Shown here piece after piece: positions 37,239 to 48,560 of a stretch of DNA of 64,000 bases. Numbering within the stretch: the first letter of the stretch is position 1; each line of letters opens with the position of its first letter. Source of the DNA: Polyporus tsugae (Eukaryota; Basidiomycota; Agaricomycetes; Polyporales; Polyporaceae). The DNA is taken from assembly GCA_024305745.1 (NCBI GenBank), contig JAHRBS010000004.1:186001-250000 (forward strand), written 5' to 3'. Position numbers and translations under genes: made by a program. Under the pieces are notes generated by a model. It ran no database searches. It was not told where the DNA came from and saw only the letters and a list, made by a program, of their open reading frames with translations.

Positions 37239-38370
37239 TGGGGACCCTTACTTGATGATGAATCGATGAAGCCTCGTCATTGCGGGCCCTTGCACTCATG
37301 GCCATAATCGACTGGTTGCCTTCCTCCACATTCCCTCATCTGACGCATCTTCTACCCTTCTTCGATCCGGATCCCGTGACGCCGGCGCTGTACTATCCGT
37401 TCGATATACTTCGTCTCCTTTCCAACACGCCGGCTCTCGTATTCCTGCATATCGACCTCCTCCGACTCTCCGAAGTGCCCTATACAGGCAGTTGGCAGCC
37501 TTCTTCCCATCCCGTTCCTCTTCCCCATCTCCGCTCTCCATGGCCTCCTCGTACGCGCTCATGTGCGCAGACCTTTCGCGTCTTTCTGTTTCCGAAGACG
37601 TATTCATCCGCCTCCAGGACATTGAGCACCGTATTCGCCTTCATGGACCACCCGCCCCTCTTCCGCACCTCTCCCTTCCCCTCCGTCCCGTCACCTCCCT
37701 CTACGTTGCGATACAATATGAAGAGATCCACACTGTCGGCAATGGCCCGACGTCGGGGCTATGGTTCAAGGCGTATCATGATCTCGAGGGCGTGGCATAT
37801 CTTCAAGACTGGATCGGACGGCTTCTGACACTACACCAATGTCTTACTACGCTCTGTCACGTCACGCGCCTGCATGCGGCACATCTATGGGACACGGCCA
37901 CACCCTCTGGCCGGCCTTTCTCGCACACTTGCCGCAGGTCTCACATCTCGCGGCCCTACTCGGCAAGTCCGGTGTTGAAATCGACATTCTAAGCGGTCCA
38001 TACTGCAAGTCCTCTCCGACAACCACCCTGTGCGATGCGCTCGCTCAGGAGGCGCCAATCCTCTACCCAGCCCTCTGCACGCTTACCAGCCGCGCAGGAC
38101 ATCCAATCCGCCGTGTCGCCCTGCAAGCCTCGCGGTAGCCGGAGCTCGACAAGGTCCACAGTCAGGACTCGGACTTGATTGAGGCGCTTGCGCGTACCAT
38201 CAGCCCGCTCCGATGGCCGATTGCGAGATTGTCGCGTAGGAGGATACGGGAGCCAGGGGTTGGTGCGCGTTCGAGATGCGCGATGTGTGGAAGGTCGATG
38301 GGGAGAGACATTGGGAGGTTGGGGACTACGAGAAGCCATGGCACTATGCTTTGCCGCGTGGAGTGTAGGC
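37239..38370 (+). pseudogene. F-box-type gene 4, 5'-truncated and frameshifted
   Basis: Homology to F-box gene 1 begins abruptly at GGGGACCCTT (37240 region), the same point where genes 2 and 3 carry their 34-bp deletion; the whole F-box half is missing. The rest, MAIIDWLPSSTFPHLTHL to RAGHPIRRVALQASR, is spread over at least three frames with stops, then a degraded end with a DGERHWEVGDYEKP-like remnant near 38290-38340. It joins FERS copy F's 3' flank directly and precedes FERS copy G by about 180 bp. No function expected. Confidence 0.82.
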
Positions 38371-38548
38371 CGAGGAGCGGCTTACTAATACAGCGTAGTT
38401 GGCCTCCTATCAACCGTTCACGGAGGCTCATCCAAGTTCCTCACAAGGCCGGTCTTTGGGCAACCTGGTAAGGTGGTTGGAGTTATTTTGGCCAGTCTTC
38501 TGCTGACTGACAGTTCGTGTTCTTTCCAAGATCTATGGGTCGACGAAG

Positions 38549-39984
38549 ATGAGGTCGGCGACGGCGTTGAGTCGGAAAATCTTCAACAGGTTACCAAATC
38601 GTTCTCACCTTCGGATATGGAGATGGCGAATGCACTCCAACGACTTCGCCGCACAGCAGCCTCTTGCGACCAACAGAACAAATGAAGATGGACTCGGAAC
38701 AATTACCAGAAGGCGTCGAGGCGGACCGCTCCTTCATAGGATACGCACCCTCGACCCGGCCAGGCTCACCCCTGACGATTACCTCGACCTCACGCGCATA
38801 TCAACCATCAGCGTGAACGTATTGTTGCACCCCGCCAACCCCGTATCTCTCCAACCCGCACGCGACCTCCGTGTATATCTCTGGGATACGGCGCTCTCCC
38901 TGAGTGCTCGCGGCTTCTTGTACTACCATCGTCCCCCCCACAGCCCCCCCATTGCCGGCGAGCTGCGCTTCCGCCTCACGCCCTCCGGATCCTCGCGTCC
39001 GTCCAGCTTCGTGGCCGGGTCGGACTTGCGCACGTTTTGGGGTCACCCCTGGCGTATCCCGCTGTACAAAATGACCTACCGCGACTGCTTCCGGGGCGTG
39101 TTCGCCCTCCTCCTCCAGGACCGCCTCGTCTCCCAGCGGACGCTCGACGTCGTCACGTCGGCTGCGAGGAAGTTGCGCTCCAGGAGCAAAGCGGCGCGGC
39201 CTATGGGCGAACGTATCGGCACGCCGACGCTGACCGCGTTCGGACAGGAGTTCGAGATGCGTCTCGGCGCAAACAGCGGCGTCGTGTGCGTCTTCGTTGG
39301 CTCGGATCGGATTTTCAAGAAGATAACGCACGTCTGCTCCTTCGCGAGGCGCATAGAGGGCAACATTCGGTACTTCAGCCCATTTGAAGGTGCCGTGTCG
39401 TTTCTGTTTATTGAACAATGTTCGATAATTTTGGCTTACGTTCCCGTTTCTCGATTACGATGCTAGGCCCCGTCGTGTGCTGCTTCGAGCGTTCTAGGCT
39501 TCCTGAACATAAGGGGAGGCGTGTCGTCGTCCTCCGTGTCAGGTCTTTCCCGGAGGGCCCTTGTTTCGACCCTGTGACTATGTCGTTTCTGCCGATATTA
39601 CGGCCGGTCTCAATTCCCGACGAAGACAGGTATCCGATCGAGGAGCTGAGACCGCGCGTAGGAGAGTTACTCAAGACGATGTACCGCGGGAAGGTGCGAC
39701 CGTGGGCGGTGGATGTGGATAAACCACCGAAGCACGACCGTGACTCAGACTCGTCGGACGTTACGATGGGAGTGGTGCTGAGGACACTGTTCGAAAACGA
39801 GGAGCTGTACGGATTGTTCCGGGAGCCTCATGATAGGTCTGGCACTGGGCTGGCGCGCAGCCTCCGCCGTCGGATGTGGAGCTTCTCGAGATTCTCACCG
39901 TATGTTGCTTACCATTTGCGCTCACATTCTCACCGGCCATTTCAAGTTGGACTTGGCCGCTCGTCCGAGTCGGCGAGGCAGTAG
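38549..39984 (+). CDS. FERS family copy G (unknown function)
   Basis: Two exons, 38549-39389 and 39467-39984, giving 452 residues. Closest to copy B on the left arm, sharing its N-terminus (MRSA.., RMHSNDFAAQQPLATNRT), LTPDDYLDL, SARGFLYYH, GSDLRTFWGHPW, LLLQDRLVSQRTLD and the same exon-2 insertion. Exon 2 has CCFERSRLPEHKGRRVVV, EELRPRVGELLKT, PWAVDVD and LFENEELYG, then about 50 additional basic residues not shared with B. The tail probably comes from stop-codon loss after the duplication. A candidate leader intron runs from GTAAGG (38469) to TTTCCAAG (38530). The open frame suggests it is still a gene. Confidence 0.72.
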
Positions 39985-40194
39985 AGTTGATAAAGTCACA
40001 GTGATGTTGCCGATTTGCCATGTGCATGATTGACACGTACGGCTAAAACGAACGCGTCTTGTCGGACTGTGTGCTAGTATAACGCCGACGCTATCTGTAC
40101 CGTTATTCTATATGTGAGGAAAAATACGTCTGCGTCCGAATTGTGGCCCACGGTTAACATGCAGTCAAGTTGAGTCACATAACCCCCATTCGTA
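39985..40194. other. 3' flank of FERS copy G
   Basis: Short intergenic segment at the outer right end of the palindrome. No gene seen. Confidence 0.5.
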
Positions 40195-40310
40195 GGTCCA
40201 CCGCTTTTCCTCACCACCCTGGCCATCTCCGAACCCCTCTCCTTCCACTTCCAGAATACGACGACCTTCCCGCTCTCGCCCGCCCGCCTCTCACCACCTC
40301 GCCAGCATCC
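40195..40310 (-). pseudogene. Duplicated 3' end of the Mrh4 helicase gene
   Basis: On the minus strand it reads G-E-S-GKVVVF, an MARVVRK block and a broken end, matching the last 30 codons of the helicase at 41530-41640 (AGESGKVVVFGKSKGRGSDKARVVRKK) with several changes. Only this 3' tip is present. Confidence 0.8.
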
Positions 40311-40325
40311 CCGATGTCGCGATGC

Positions 40326-40890
40326 CTAGTGGGAGGCGTCATTGAAGAGCTTAGGACCGGCCAACCGGGTAAAGACGGACTCCCGGAACTCGACGTCGAC
40401 GTCCGCGATCTCAAACTCCTTGAGAAGTCCCAGGCAACCGACGGCCGCGGCCCGGGCGTCCTCGACACAGAGAGACCGGGGCTTCACCCCGATCCAAAGA
40501 ACGACGGGACCGGGGTGAGCCTCTCCGGCCTTGGCGAAGCGGACAACGTCGATGCTCGTCCACGTGACCCCGACGGAATCGAGGTAGTCGGGGACCTTTG
40601 GGCCCAAGTCGTCCCAGACGGTTGCGATCCGGTGGTCGAAGACTGGCCTGGCCTCTTTCAGCACGCGGTACGCCTCGGGGCCGGTGGGCTTCTCCCAGGG
40701 GGTGGTCCCCGTACGGTAGACTAAGACGGGTGTGGAGGGCAAGCCCGCGTAGTAAGACTGGGCCTCAAGATCGGAGTCAGAGTCCTGGGGCAAAGACAGA
40801 GGAGAGTTGTCGGTGGAGTCATTGTCAAAGCCGGAAAACGCAGTCTCGACGGTGGGGGTACGAGAGGAAGGGGATCCCTTGCTATCTTAC
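40326..40890 (-). pseudogene. Truncated gene of an unidentified fungal family
   Basis: The open frame from about 40890 to 40326 reads through TPTVETAFSGFDNDSTDN, LPSTPVLVYRTGT--PW--PTGPEAYR, a VWDDLGPKVPDYLDSVGVTWTSIDVVRF block, GPVVLWIGVKPRSL, DVDVEFRESVF and AGPKLF, then stops abruptly where the helicase-like fragment begins. I recall similar proteins as repeated hypothetical proteins in Agaricomycetes, usually longer at the C-terminus, but cannot name the family. An ATG-like start was not found at the 5' end (a stop precedes KGSPSSRT), so both ends look cut. Internal frame is clean, hence a recent truncation. Function unknown. Confidence 0.55.
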
Positions 40891-41529
40891 TTAGCGAGGA
40901 CGATGCACGTGGCGAGAAAGTCTGGGGGAATCACTGGAATAAGAGAGGAAAGACGAGAAGGTGAGTACGGAACGATAGCAAGAAGCTAAAGAACTGACTT
41001 GTGATAGCTTGAGAAGTAGTACGCTGGGTGAGAGTCGACTGTGTATCGTTTGGTGAGGGACAATCCCCTTGTGCTTTCTCGTTCGAACTTCGCAGGCAGT
41101 ACGAACACGTTGTAGGCAGCGTGGCGGCGCATTGGTTTCTTTTCTCGCCAGTGCGCTGGCCAATATTGGTGTTTTCCCATTTGCCTGAAACTGTGTAGAA
41201 TCGGAAGGTAGGCAGGCGTAGCGGCACAGTGCCTGCTGTTCGCCAGCGGTTGTCCATCTCTTCCGAGACCCGGGACCTGCGGTGGACACGAAGAGCAGCT
41301 TAACATTACGATGGGTTGTACACTCTCGCGCTGGCATTGCTGGGTACTCAGTACTCAGTACTCAGTAGAGTATCGATAGAATGAATCGACGAAGCCGTCG
41401 AATCCATATCCATATCCTATAGAGAGTGGCGGTGATCACGACGTATACTAGGCTGCAATTATACCAAAGCACGTACAATACGTTCTATCCTTTGTGGATG
41501 TGGATGTGGATGTGGGACGCTCCTCGAGC
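40891..41529. other. Intergenic with short tandem repeat
   Basis: Former upstream region of the truncated gene. ACTCAGT is repeated three times at about 41344-41365. No gene seen; the right end is the helicase 3' flank. Confidence 0.45.
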
Positions 41530-44178
41530 TCACGCAGCAAGCGCACCAACCTTCTTCCTCACCACCCTCGCCTTGTCCGACCCCCGCCCCTTCGACTTCC
41601 CGAACACGACCACCTTCCCGCTCTCCCCCGCCCGCCCCGATCGCCCGGCACGGTGCAGGAAGTCGACCATGTTCCGCGGCTCGTCCACGATGAACACGTA
41701 CTTCACCTCAGCCGAGAAGTCCAGCCCGCGCGAGAGCAGCGACGTCGTGATCATCACATGCGGCACCTCCTTCAAGTCGTCCATCGATCCCGCACCCGTA
41801 ACAGGGACCGGGACGGGCGCGGGGCTCGGGCTCGTCTCGCGCACGCGCAGGAAGCCGTCGAGGTGGTGGTTCGAGCCCCGCTTGCGCGCGTCGCCCGCAC
41901 GCGTCAGCGCGACGTTCGCGATGCCCTTCTCGCGGAGGTACGCCCCGAGGTTCTCGACGCGCGTGCCCTTGTTGCAGAACACGAGCACCTTCGACTTCAT
42001 CCCTGTTTTCTGCATGTCTTCGTACCAGACGCGCCGCAGGCGGTGCTCGATGTCCGCGTCGCGGCTGCCACCCGTCCAGTTGAAGTTCTCCGTCTTGAGC
42101 GCGGGGGGCAGCCGATGCAGGTATGGCGAGGCGAGGCGCGTCAAAGAGGGGTGGAACTTGTCGAGGTAGACGGCGAGCGAGGACGGGATCGTCGCGGACG
42201 TGATGATGAAGTTGAAGGGGTACTTGATGGGCGTCGGCTCATCCTTCGCAGCGAGGTCGAGCTCCGGGTCGAATGGAACCGGATGTCCCCGCGCGGCGGA
42301 GATCTCGGCGAGGATCGACCGGGTCGCCTCCTGGAAGTCAGGGTCTGCGGCGAGTTAGCGTTGGACCTCCTCACGCACAGGCATACTGTAGCAACGCACC
42401 GAAAAGGACATCCGCCTCGTCGACCACCACCCACTCGACGCTCCCAAGGCCCATCTGAGGCTCACCAACGGTAACCTTTCTACGGGCACGCTTGTCCGTA
42501 CTCTCCTCGGCATCGTGGTCCCAACCCCGTCCGTGCATGAGTTCCAGGACCTTGGCAGGCGTCCCAACCATGATGTCCACCGCATGGGTCTGGTCCGGAC
42601 TCCTCATGAATTCCGACGACAGCTCGAGCTCGCCCTGCTCCCCCTCGACGAGCATGTCCGCCATCTTTGACGCAGAGACGTTCTTGCGCGAGGCGGTGTT
42701 CGCACGCGAAGCGCACAACACCCGCAGCTTGTTGTGGTGGAGGAGCTCCTTCGCGAACCCAGAGAGCTGCCGCGTCAGCTCGTGTGTCGGCGCGAGCACG
42801 ATCGCGCGCGGGTTTATCGCACGACGAGGCGCGTTGGGGTCCGTGCGCTGCCCGTTGTTCAATTCGGACTGCTTGAGATCCTGGAGCATCGGCAAGAGAT
42901 ACGCGATCGACTTGCCGGACCCAGTCTCCGACGCAAGGAGGTGCTCGTAGCATCGCGACGGGTCGTGCTCGTCCACGAGGTGCTTGAGCGACAGCGCTTG
43001 GATGGGCGTCGGACGAGCATCTGGACCGAGGACGTCGAGGACTGAAGTGAGAAGGCCATCCATGAGGGGCGGGGAGGTGAACGCCTTCGGCAGCTCCTTT
43101 GTCGACACAGAACGCGCCGAGATGTGGAACTCGTCGCTCAGCGGGTTGACAACCTTCGGTTTGCTTGAGGACGGCTCCGACGAGACCTCATCCCGATTGC
43201 GAACCGGGGAGCGCCGAAGAGGCTGAAAACGTTGGGCTTGAGGGATCTTGCCCTTGTTGACGAGCTGGTCTTGCTCTCGCGTCCCGAGTCGTCTGACCGG
43301 GGCACGTTCCATGCGCGGAGCGCGACCGAGATGCGGTGCCGATTCCCGCTCCGGGGAAGGCGCGACTTCTAGCTTGCCGGCTTTGCTGCCTGAAGATGGT
43401 TGCAGGTTTGTGACGAGACGCGTGCGCGAAGGTGCGGGGCCTGTAACAGCAGAGTAAAATCAGTGATCTGTGGCACATAGTGTAACGCCTTCCGGGAAGT
43501 TCTGGGCATGCACATGTCAACCAGCATGCTGGTATGACAGACGTTCACAACGGCCGTTGTGCTCGGGTATGCCAGATGTCAACGTGAAGAGTAGTGGATA
43601 TTTCAGAGCCTGGGCGATTAAAGAGGCGTTCAAACCGAAGACAAGACGATTCAACGTCGAGCAACATGAGCCCCACGGGGAGTGATTTGAACCACAAGTA
43701 GATGTCGTAGTCTCTGTGCCCTTAGTCGTGTAATCAACCGGTCTGGAACACGACCTGGAAAGGATATCGCGAAGACAACGGGTCATGTTCCAAGACGACC
43801 GATGAAATTGCATGTAGAGTTTCCCCGGGCGGTGCTCCATCCCATCGGTCAGAGTCCTTTCGCGCACTATTACGACGCGTGAACTCCCCTCTCAACCTCT
43901 GCGCGACAGACAGGGTTTCTTCCCTTGCCGATTCCGTTCACAGTCATCCGTCACCAGAGCGACACCAGTTCTGGCCTACAAATCGTTGAGAGGTTGACCT
44001 CCTCTCGACTTGTCCGTCCTCACCAATTCGCCCATGCCCTGGCAAACTAGGACAACCCTTTGGAAAGAATTCACTCACCATTGAAGGAAGGTGCCGATGT
44101 ATGCAGGCAAGCAGCGACCAACTCCACTGGAAGGCTTGCGACTCGAGACGCGGCACGGGTTGAGGTCAGGAAGGACAT
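41530..44178 (-). CDS. Mitochondrial DEAD-box RNA helicase, Mrh4-type
   Basis: Three exons, 44178-44079, 43440-42400 and 42344-41530, giving 651 residues. ATP-dependent RNA helicase of the Mrh4 group, involved in mitochondrial large-subunit assembly in yeast. Motifs: PTPIQ (Q), ASETGSGKS (I), APTHELTRQ (Ia), GTPAK (Ib), VDEAD (II), TSATIP (III), VFCNKGTRVENL (IV), TTSLLSRGLDF (V) and HRAGRSGR (VI). Exon 1 supplies an MSFLTSTRAASRVASLPVEL N-terminus, an amphipathic Arg/Ser presequence without acids, and joins in phase to exon 2. Intron 1 is 638 nt, far longer than others here. The start at 44178 shares a 315-bp divergent promoter with the small membrane protein gene. Residues between Ib and II and between III and IV are longer than in generic DEAD proteins, as in Mrh4. 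Confidence 0.88.
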
Positions 44179-44493
44179 TGCACGGAGCGGCAAGTCAAGC
44201 AAACACCAAAGACCTTCTGAATCAACAGGAAAGGGGATATATTGAAGTCAGGGCAGATGCAAGAGATGGGAACGCTCGAGCAGAGGACAGGGAGCTGAGA
44301 AGGGGAGCGGGTGTTGGTCTGTAACTTGCAGACCTGGCTCCGAGCATGCTAAGCGCGCCGGAAGACCTCAGCCAGCGGAACGATGCAGGACCCCGAGCAC
44401 CCGTGTCGTCACTCGGCTCTGGCACCATCACAACCTCCTCCCACCATCCCCTCCCTCTTTAGCCCTCTCCATCCCACCGACCGAAAACCCACC
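44179..44493. promoter_or_regulatory. Divergent promoter, Mrh4 helicase / small membrane protein
   Basis: 315 bp between two start codons on opposite strands. Both products look mitochondrial, so co-expression from a bidirectional promoter is plausible. The rightmost part is a CT-rich leader ending ACCATGG. No specific factor site identified. Confidence 0.5.
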
Positions 44494-44712
44494 ATGGCTC
44501 GCCGTGCCCCCGCTGGTGTTTCCCCCTTCGGCGCCCCCCAACGTCGAGTCATCCACGACCCAAACGAGTCGGCATTTTCGCGTTTCATGCGCGAGGAGGT
44601 CTTCTCGCCAGAAAACATCGAGGGCAACCTCAAAGTCGTCACCTCTGTGGTTGTCTTCTTCGGCGGAATTGCGGCAATGAGGTCATGGGGAGAGCTCATG
44701 ATCCCGGCATGA
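44494..44712 (+). CDS. Small single-pass membrane protein (Tom5-like?)
   Basis: Intronless, 72 residues; start in a good context (ACCATGG). The N-terminus is basic and proline-rich, then HDPNESAFSRFMREEVFSPE, then a hydrophobic segment VVTSVVVFFGGIAAM (about 47-62) close to the C-terminus. Tail-anchor-like topology and an MREEV motif next to the membrane segment recall Tom5-type subunits of the outer-membrane translocase, but similarity is weak. Its divergent pairing with a mitochondrial helicase fits a mitochondrial role. The gene is small but the frame is bounded by a clean leader and stop. Identity uncertain; existence likely. Confidence 0.65.
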   Translation: MARRAPAGVSPFGAPQRRVIHDPNESAFSRFMREEVFSPENIEGNLKVVTSVVVFFGGIAAMRSWGELMIPA

Positions 44713-45487
44713 GCGCAGGCAGATGTTTGGAGCTTGAAGGCGCAGCCGGGTAGAGAGGAGCGAGAAGTCGGAGAGTCTACATTAGACTGGCAGGGGACTT
44801 TCAAGTACGTCGTCGACTTGTCTGCATTAATCCAATGGACTCACAATGCGCATTAGAAACGTTATTCCGCTCGTCGCCCAACGGCTATCCAAACCCTCAC
44901 CAACGCCCCCCAACCCCATCATTGCACTCATGCTTATGGCCGATTTAGATGCTGTCGTGTACTGTAACCCAACTTAATCATCCTCCATCCCAAGTCATCC
45001 GATCATCGCAATGTTTACTTCTTTCATTCTGCAATGTCTGAATCTGAGTAAGTGTACCTGCTCAGCTTCAGTAAACGGCCAACAACGCGGTCAAGACTCT
45101 AGCAACACTAGCAGATTCAAGTGCCGTTGCCGGCCGGTGAATGGCGACAGCTTACAGGTGCAACGACGACAACGCCAGTCCAAAAGATTGACACGTTGTA
45201 GAGTTTATGTGATTCCTAGCTATAGCAAAGTAGCGACATGTCAAGCTTGTGTCAAACCTGAACACGACACCAGCAACCGAGCCGCAGAAACGATTAGAAC
45301 CGCGGCGAAGGTAAACCGGCAAGGCTGAAACTGTCGGCTAGAAGCGATCGGACCAACCCCGCGGGACTCCAGCCGTCACCGTGACTTACGAATGGTAGCT
45401 TTTGCGTAGGGCCTCATACCCTGTGGAACCTCTCTTCTCCACGAGGGTCGCTCTTCGACTTGACAGCCGCATTCGACCCCTCCAAGG
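44713..45487. other. Intergenic upstream of F-box gene 5
   Basis: No gene seen. Short overlapping frames only. Confidence 0.5.
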
Positions 45488-47588
45488 ATGTCTACGAACA
45501 CTTCACCCGAGGTTGTTAGCGGTCCTACGGCTGAAGGATACCCGAACATCATGACCTGCGTTCACAATCTCGCCTCCGCTGTCAACGTCGATGGGTCACG
45601 CTTGAGGTCAGTATCTTCCTACTTCTTCCGAGTCCCTGGGCAACCCGGGTTCACTGACATTGGGCGGCATCTAGCTTGCAAGAGGTCAGGATCGCGACCA
45701 CCGCGGAGGATGTAACAAAATTGCTGACCCTTGGTCGCAGCTCGCGCATGCTCTCCGTGCCGTCCGCACTGTCCACACCATGCTCCTCCGCAATGTCAAC
45801 ACCCTAAGCTGTCGAATGAACAAGCTCCCTCCCGAACTTATGACCATGGTGTTCTCCCACTGCGTCGCTCCCGAGATCGAAGACTGGACCTGGACGCGCA
45901 TCGCGTTGCCGGTCACACCAAGAAGAGCCATCAGCCGAATGACGGTTCAGCTCCTGCGACTCATTCACGTCTGTCGACGGTGGCGACAGGTCATATTCAA
46001 CAGGTCGGGATTCTGGACCTCTGTGGATGCCAGTGGACGTCGCCGCGATATGCTGGACACGTTCCTCCGGCTTTCGGGTTCCCTGCCTGTATCGCTCTTC
46101 TTCTGCCCAGAGGATCGGTGTATCTGTAACCCGCACGTGCACACCGCGCAACGTGACAGGCTGGTCCACCTCTACAGGATTTTGCAGGCTCACAGTCCGA
46201 GGCTCCGCAGACTGGATCTGGGCATCTGTGTCAACCCCAGCGAAGTGGGCAAGATGCTGAACTTCCGGGCACCATATCTCGAATGCCTTACGATCTCGAC
46301 GCACATGACTTTCGTCCCTCATCTCATCACAGGCTTGGAGCGAATCAAATTGTTCAACGGTGGCGCCGATGCGTTGAAGGCGCTCGCAATTCTGCCGAGG
46401 ATCAATTGGATCCCTACCAACCACTTTCCCAATCTTACCCATTTCTGTTGCAAGTTCAACTATTCCCAAACTCCGGCTCACGCTTACGATGCTCTCTTTC
46501 TTCTGTCTAACATGCCACGGTTGGAACATTTCTTCCTGGAGGGGATACGTGAATCAACATACACGGGCTCTTGGATACCTCCTTCGACCCCCATTCCACT
46601 ACTCCACTTACGTTCCATGGTCTTCGGCTGCGCCTGCTCCTACGAGTCCGTGCTGACCATCTTGCACAGACTTTCCCTTCCGAAAGACGTCTTCGTCCGC
46701 CTCAACGACGCACATGTTCGCGAAGAGAACGTCGCCCTCCTCCAACTCGAAATGCTTCGCCAGCCCTTCACCTCCATCGACACCATCCTCCACGACATCA
46801 TCGACCTCCTCCTCGTCGCACAGAGCGAGCTGGCCGGTTTCTGGCTGCGCGCCACCCTAGAAGGTGTCGATCCGGACCCCACGGGCAACTGGTCTCGCTG
46901 GCTGTCCGCCCTCCCTGCCCAGCTCGACCTCACGCACATCACGACCCTGCGCATGCGCCTCGACGCGTCCCACGCCTTCTGGCCGGCCGTCCTCGCGCCG
47001 ATGGTGAAGCTCGAGGAGCTCGACGTCGCCCTCGGCAACCCCTACGAGGGCTCCACGGACCCCTTGCCCATTGTCGTCCTCTGCAGCGTGCTCGCGCACG
47101 AGCCCCTCCTCTGTCCTGCGCTGCACACGCTCCGGGTCGAGTGGCCGGTCGCGAGCCTGAGCGCGACCCCCGGGGCGGACGACATGCGCGTCCCGCGCAT
47201 CGCGGACATGCTCGCTGCGCGGGAGGGGCTCGGTGGCCGCCGGCTGGACAGACTCGCCCTCCGTATGCCCACGAAGCCCGAGCTAGTCGAGAAGACGCCG
47301 AGCGAGACACGCGTGCTGCGAGGGCTGGTGCAGCGTGCGAGTGCGTGCTGCGCGCGGACGAGCATGTGTTTGAGCTCGAGGAGGAAGAGGTGTGGTGGGA
47401 GGTGGACGCGGACGCGGAGGAGTACTGGGAGAAGGAGGCGGCGAGTCACCCGGATTATGAGCTGTCTGAGCTCGGGCTCGGTGCGGCGTAGTGGGTGGAC
47501 GGATGGGGATGTTGGTGCTTCTTGCTGTGCTGCCTGCGACTGTCGACACGGGCGATCGAGCTACTACTACTGTACTAGACGAGGTTAA
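45488..47588 (+). CDS. F-box/leucine-rich-like protein 5, with late frameshift
   Basis: Likely SCF substrate adaptor. Three exons: 45488-45606, a 10-nt exon 45675-45684, and 45741 onward. The micro-exon joins the phases exactly and gives SLQELAHALRAVRTVH just before the F-box (NKLPPELMTMVFSHC, then LIHVCRRWRQVIFNRSGFW). The remainder is LRR-like with the same landmarks as genes 1-4: LPKDVFVRLND, LTHITTLRMRLDA, FWPAVLAPMVKLEELDV and LLCPALHTLRVEWP. Near 47340 the family C-terminus (HVFELEEEEVWWEVDADAEEYW, ending at 47491) continues in a different frame, so a net one-base shift appears to have replaced it with an Arg/Ser-rich tail ending at 47588. It may still be functional. More diverged from genes 1-4 than they are from each other. 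Faces FERS relic I tail to tail. Confidence 0.75.
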
Positions 47589-47685
47589 TGTTACATGGTC
47601 TTCGCGTGGCGACTGATCTATTCGGACCGGGAGAAACCTCCAGTAGAGGGTACGTATAGTGTCGTAACGTCGACTAAGTCTGGAA

Positions 47686-48560
47686 TCACGGCTGTTGAAC
47701 CCATCCGTAGTAGGGCTCTTCGTTCTCAAACAAGGCTCTCAACAAAGCCCCAAGTGTCCTCCTACCACCTGCCATGTCCACATCCACTGTCCATGGTCGT
47801 ACCCTGCGGTAGATCCTATTCGTCAACAACTCTCCTGCACGCGGTCTCAGCTCCTCGACAGGGTAGATGCCCCCGTCAAGGAGCGGCGGCACTGAGCGGA
47901 GGGGATCGGAGTCCAGAAGACGCTTGACGCGGAGAACAACAACGCGTCTTCCGTCGCAGTGCAAGTCAGAGAGCGTCAAACGTTCGAAACAGCACATGAT
48001 GGAGCCTATACATAAAGGACAAGGGGCCAGTCAGATCAACTCGACTTGCGAAAGATGTCCGTGAAGCACAGAAAATCGCCTTCAAATGGGAGGTGGCCGG
48101 CCCACTTGGTGCCTGCCGTGAAACCCCCGGCGTTCTGCAGCCTGTGCTTTCATCGAATCGGCGCCGGGCTAGTGCAGGCTCCGGTAGTAAGTCGTCTGTG
48201 GCGCCTTGTGGAGGTGTTCCAGGGCACGCCCTTCTCGGTGGTCAGGGGGTAGGTGTGAGGCGGAAGCGCAGCATCGAGCGCCGGCGGGCCGTGGGGGATA
48301 CGGTAGTACAGGAAACCACGGAATTTCTCGCTAAGCCGTCCAGCAGTGAATCGGCCGGCGCTCGCGCTGGCGGCCGGCTTGTAGCTGGCGGCGCATGCAA
48401 CATTGACGTCCACCGATATCGCCAGATGAGGTCTGTGTAGGTAGTCGTTAGAAGTGAGCCTGGTGGGGTCTAGTGTGCGTATCTTCCGACTCCAGTACCA
48501 CTGAGTCGACCCCTTGGTGAGCCTGGCTGAGGCAATGGTGGAACGCCTTCAACGTTGTCG
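47686..48560 (-). pseudogene. FERS family copy I, degraded exon 1
   Basis: Exon 2 (48005-47686) is the usual 320 nt and still open: CCFERLTLSD, GRRVVVLRVKR, EELRPRAGELL, PWTVDVD, LFENEEPYYG. Exon 1 is collapsed. Remnants are an LDPTRLTSNDYL block near 48455-48475, RGFLYYRIP near 48300-48320, and CCATTTGAAG at 48080 with the donor changed from GT to GC. The middle third is deleted and no start is visible. A decayed copy outside the palindrome. Confidence 0.8.

Noticed and set aside
46571..47491. 306-codon frame inside F-box gene 5
   Set aside because: Shadow frame with Arg/Pro-rich composition over most of its length; only its last 50 codons match the family and are treated as the shifted C-terminus.
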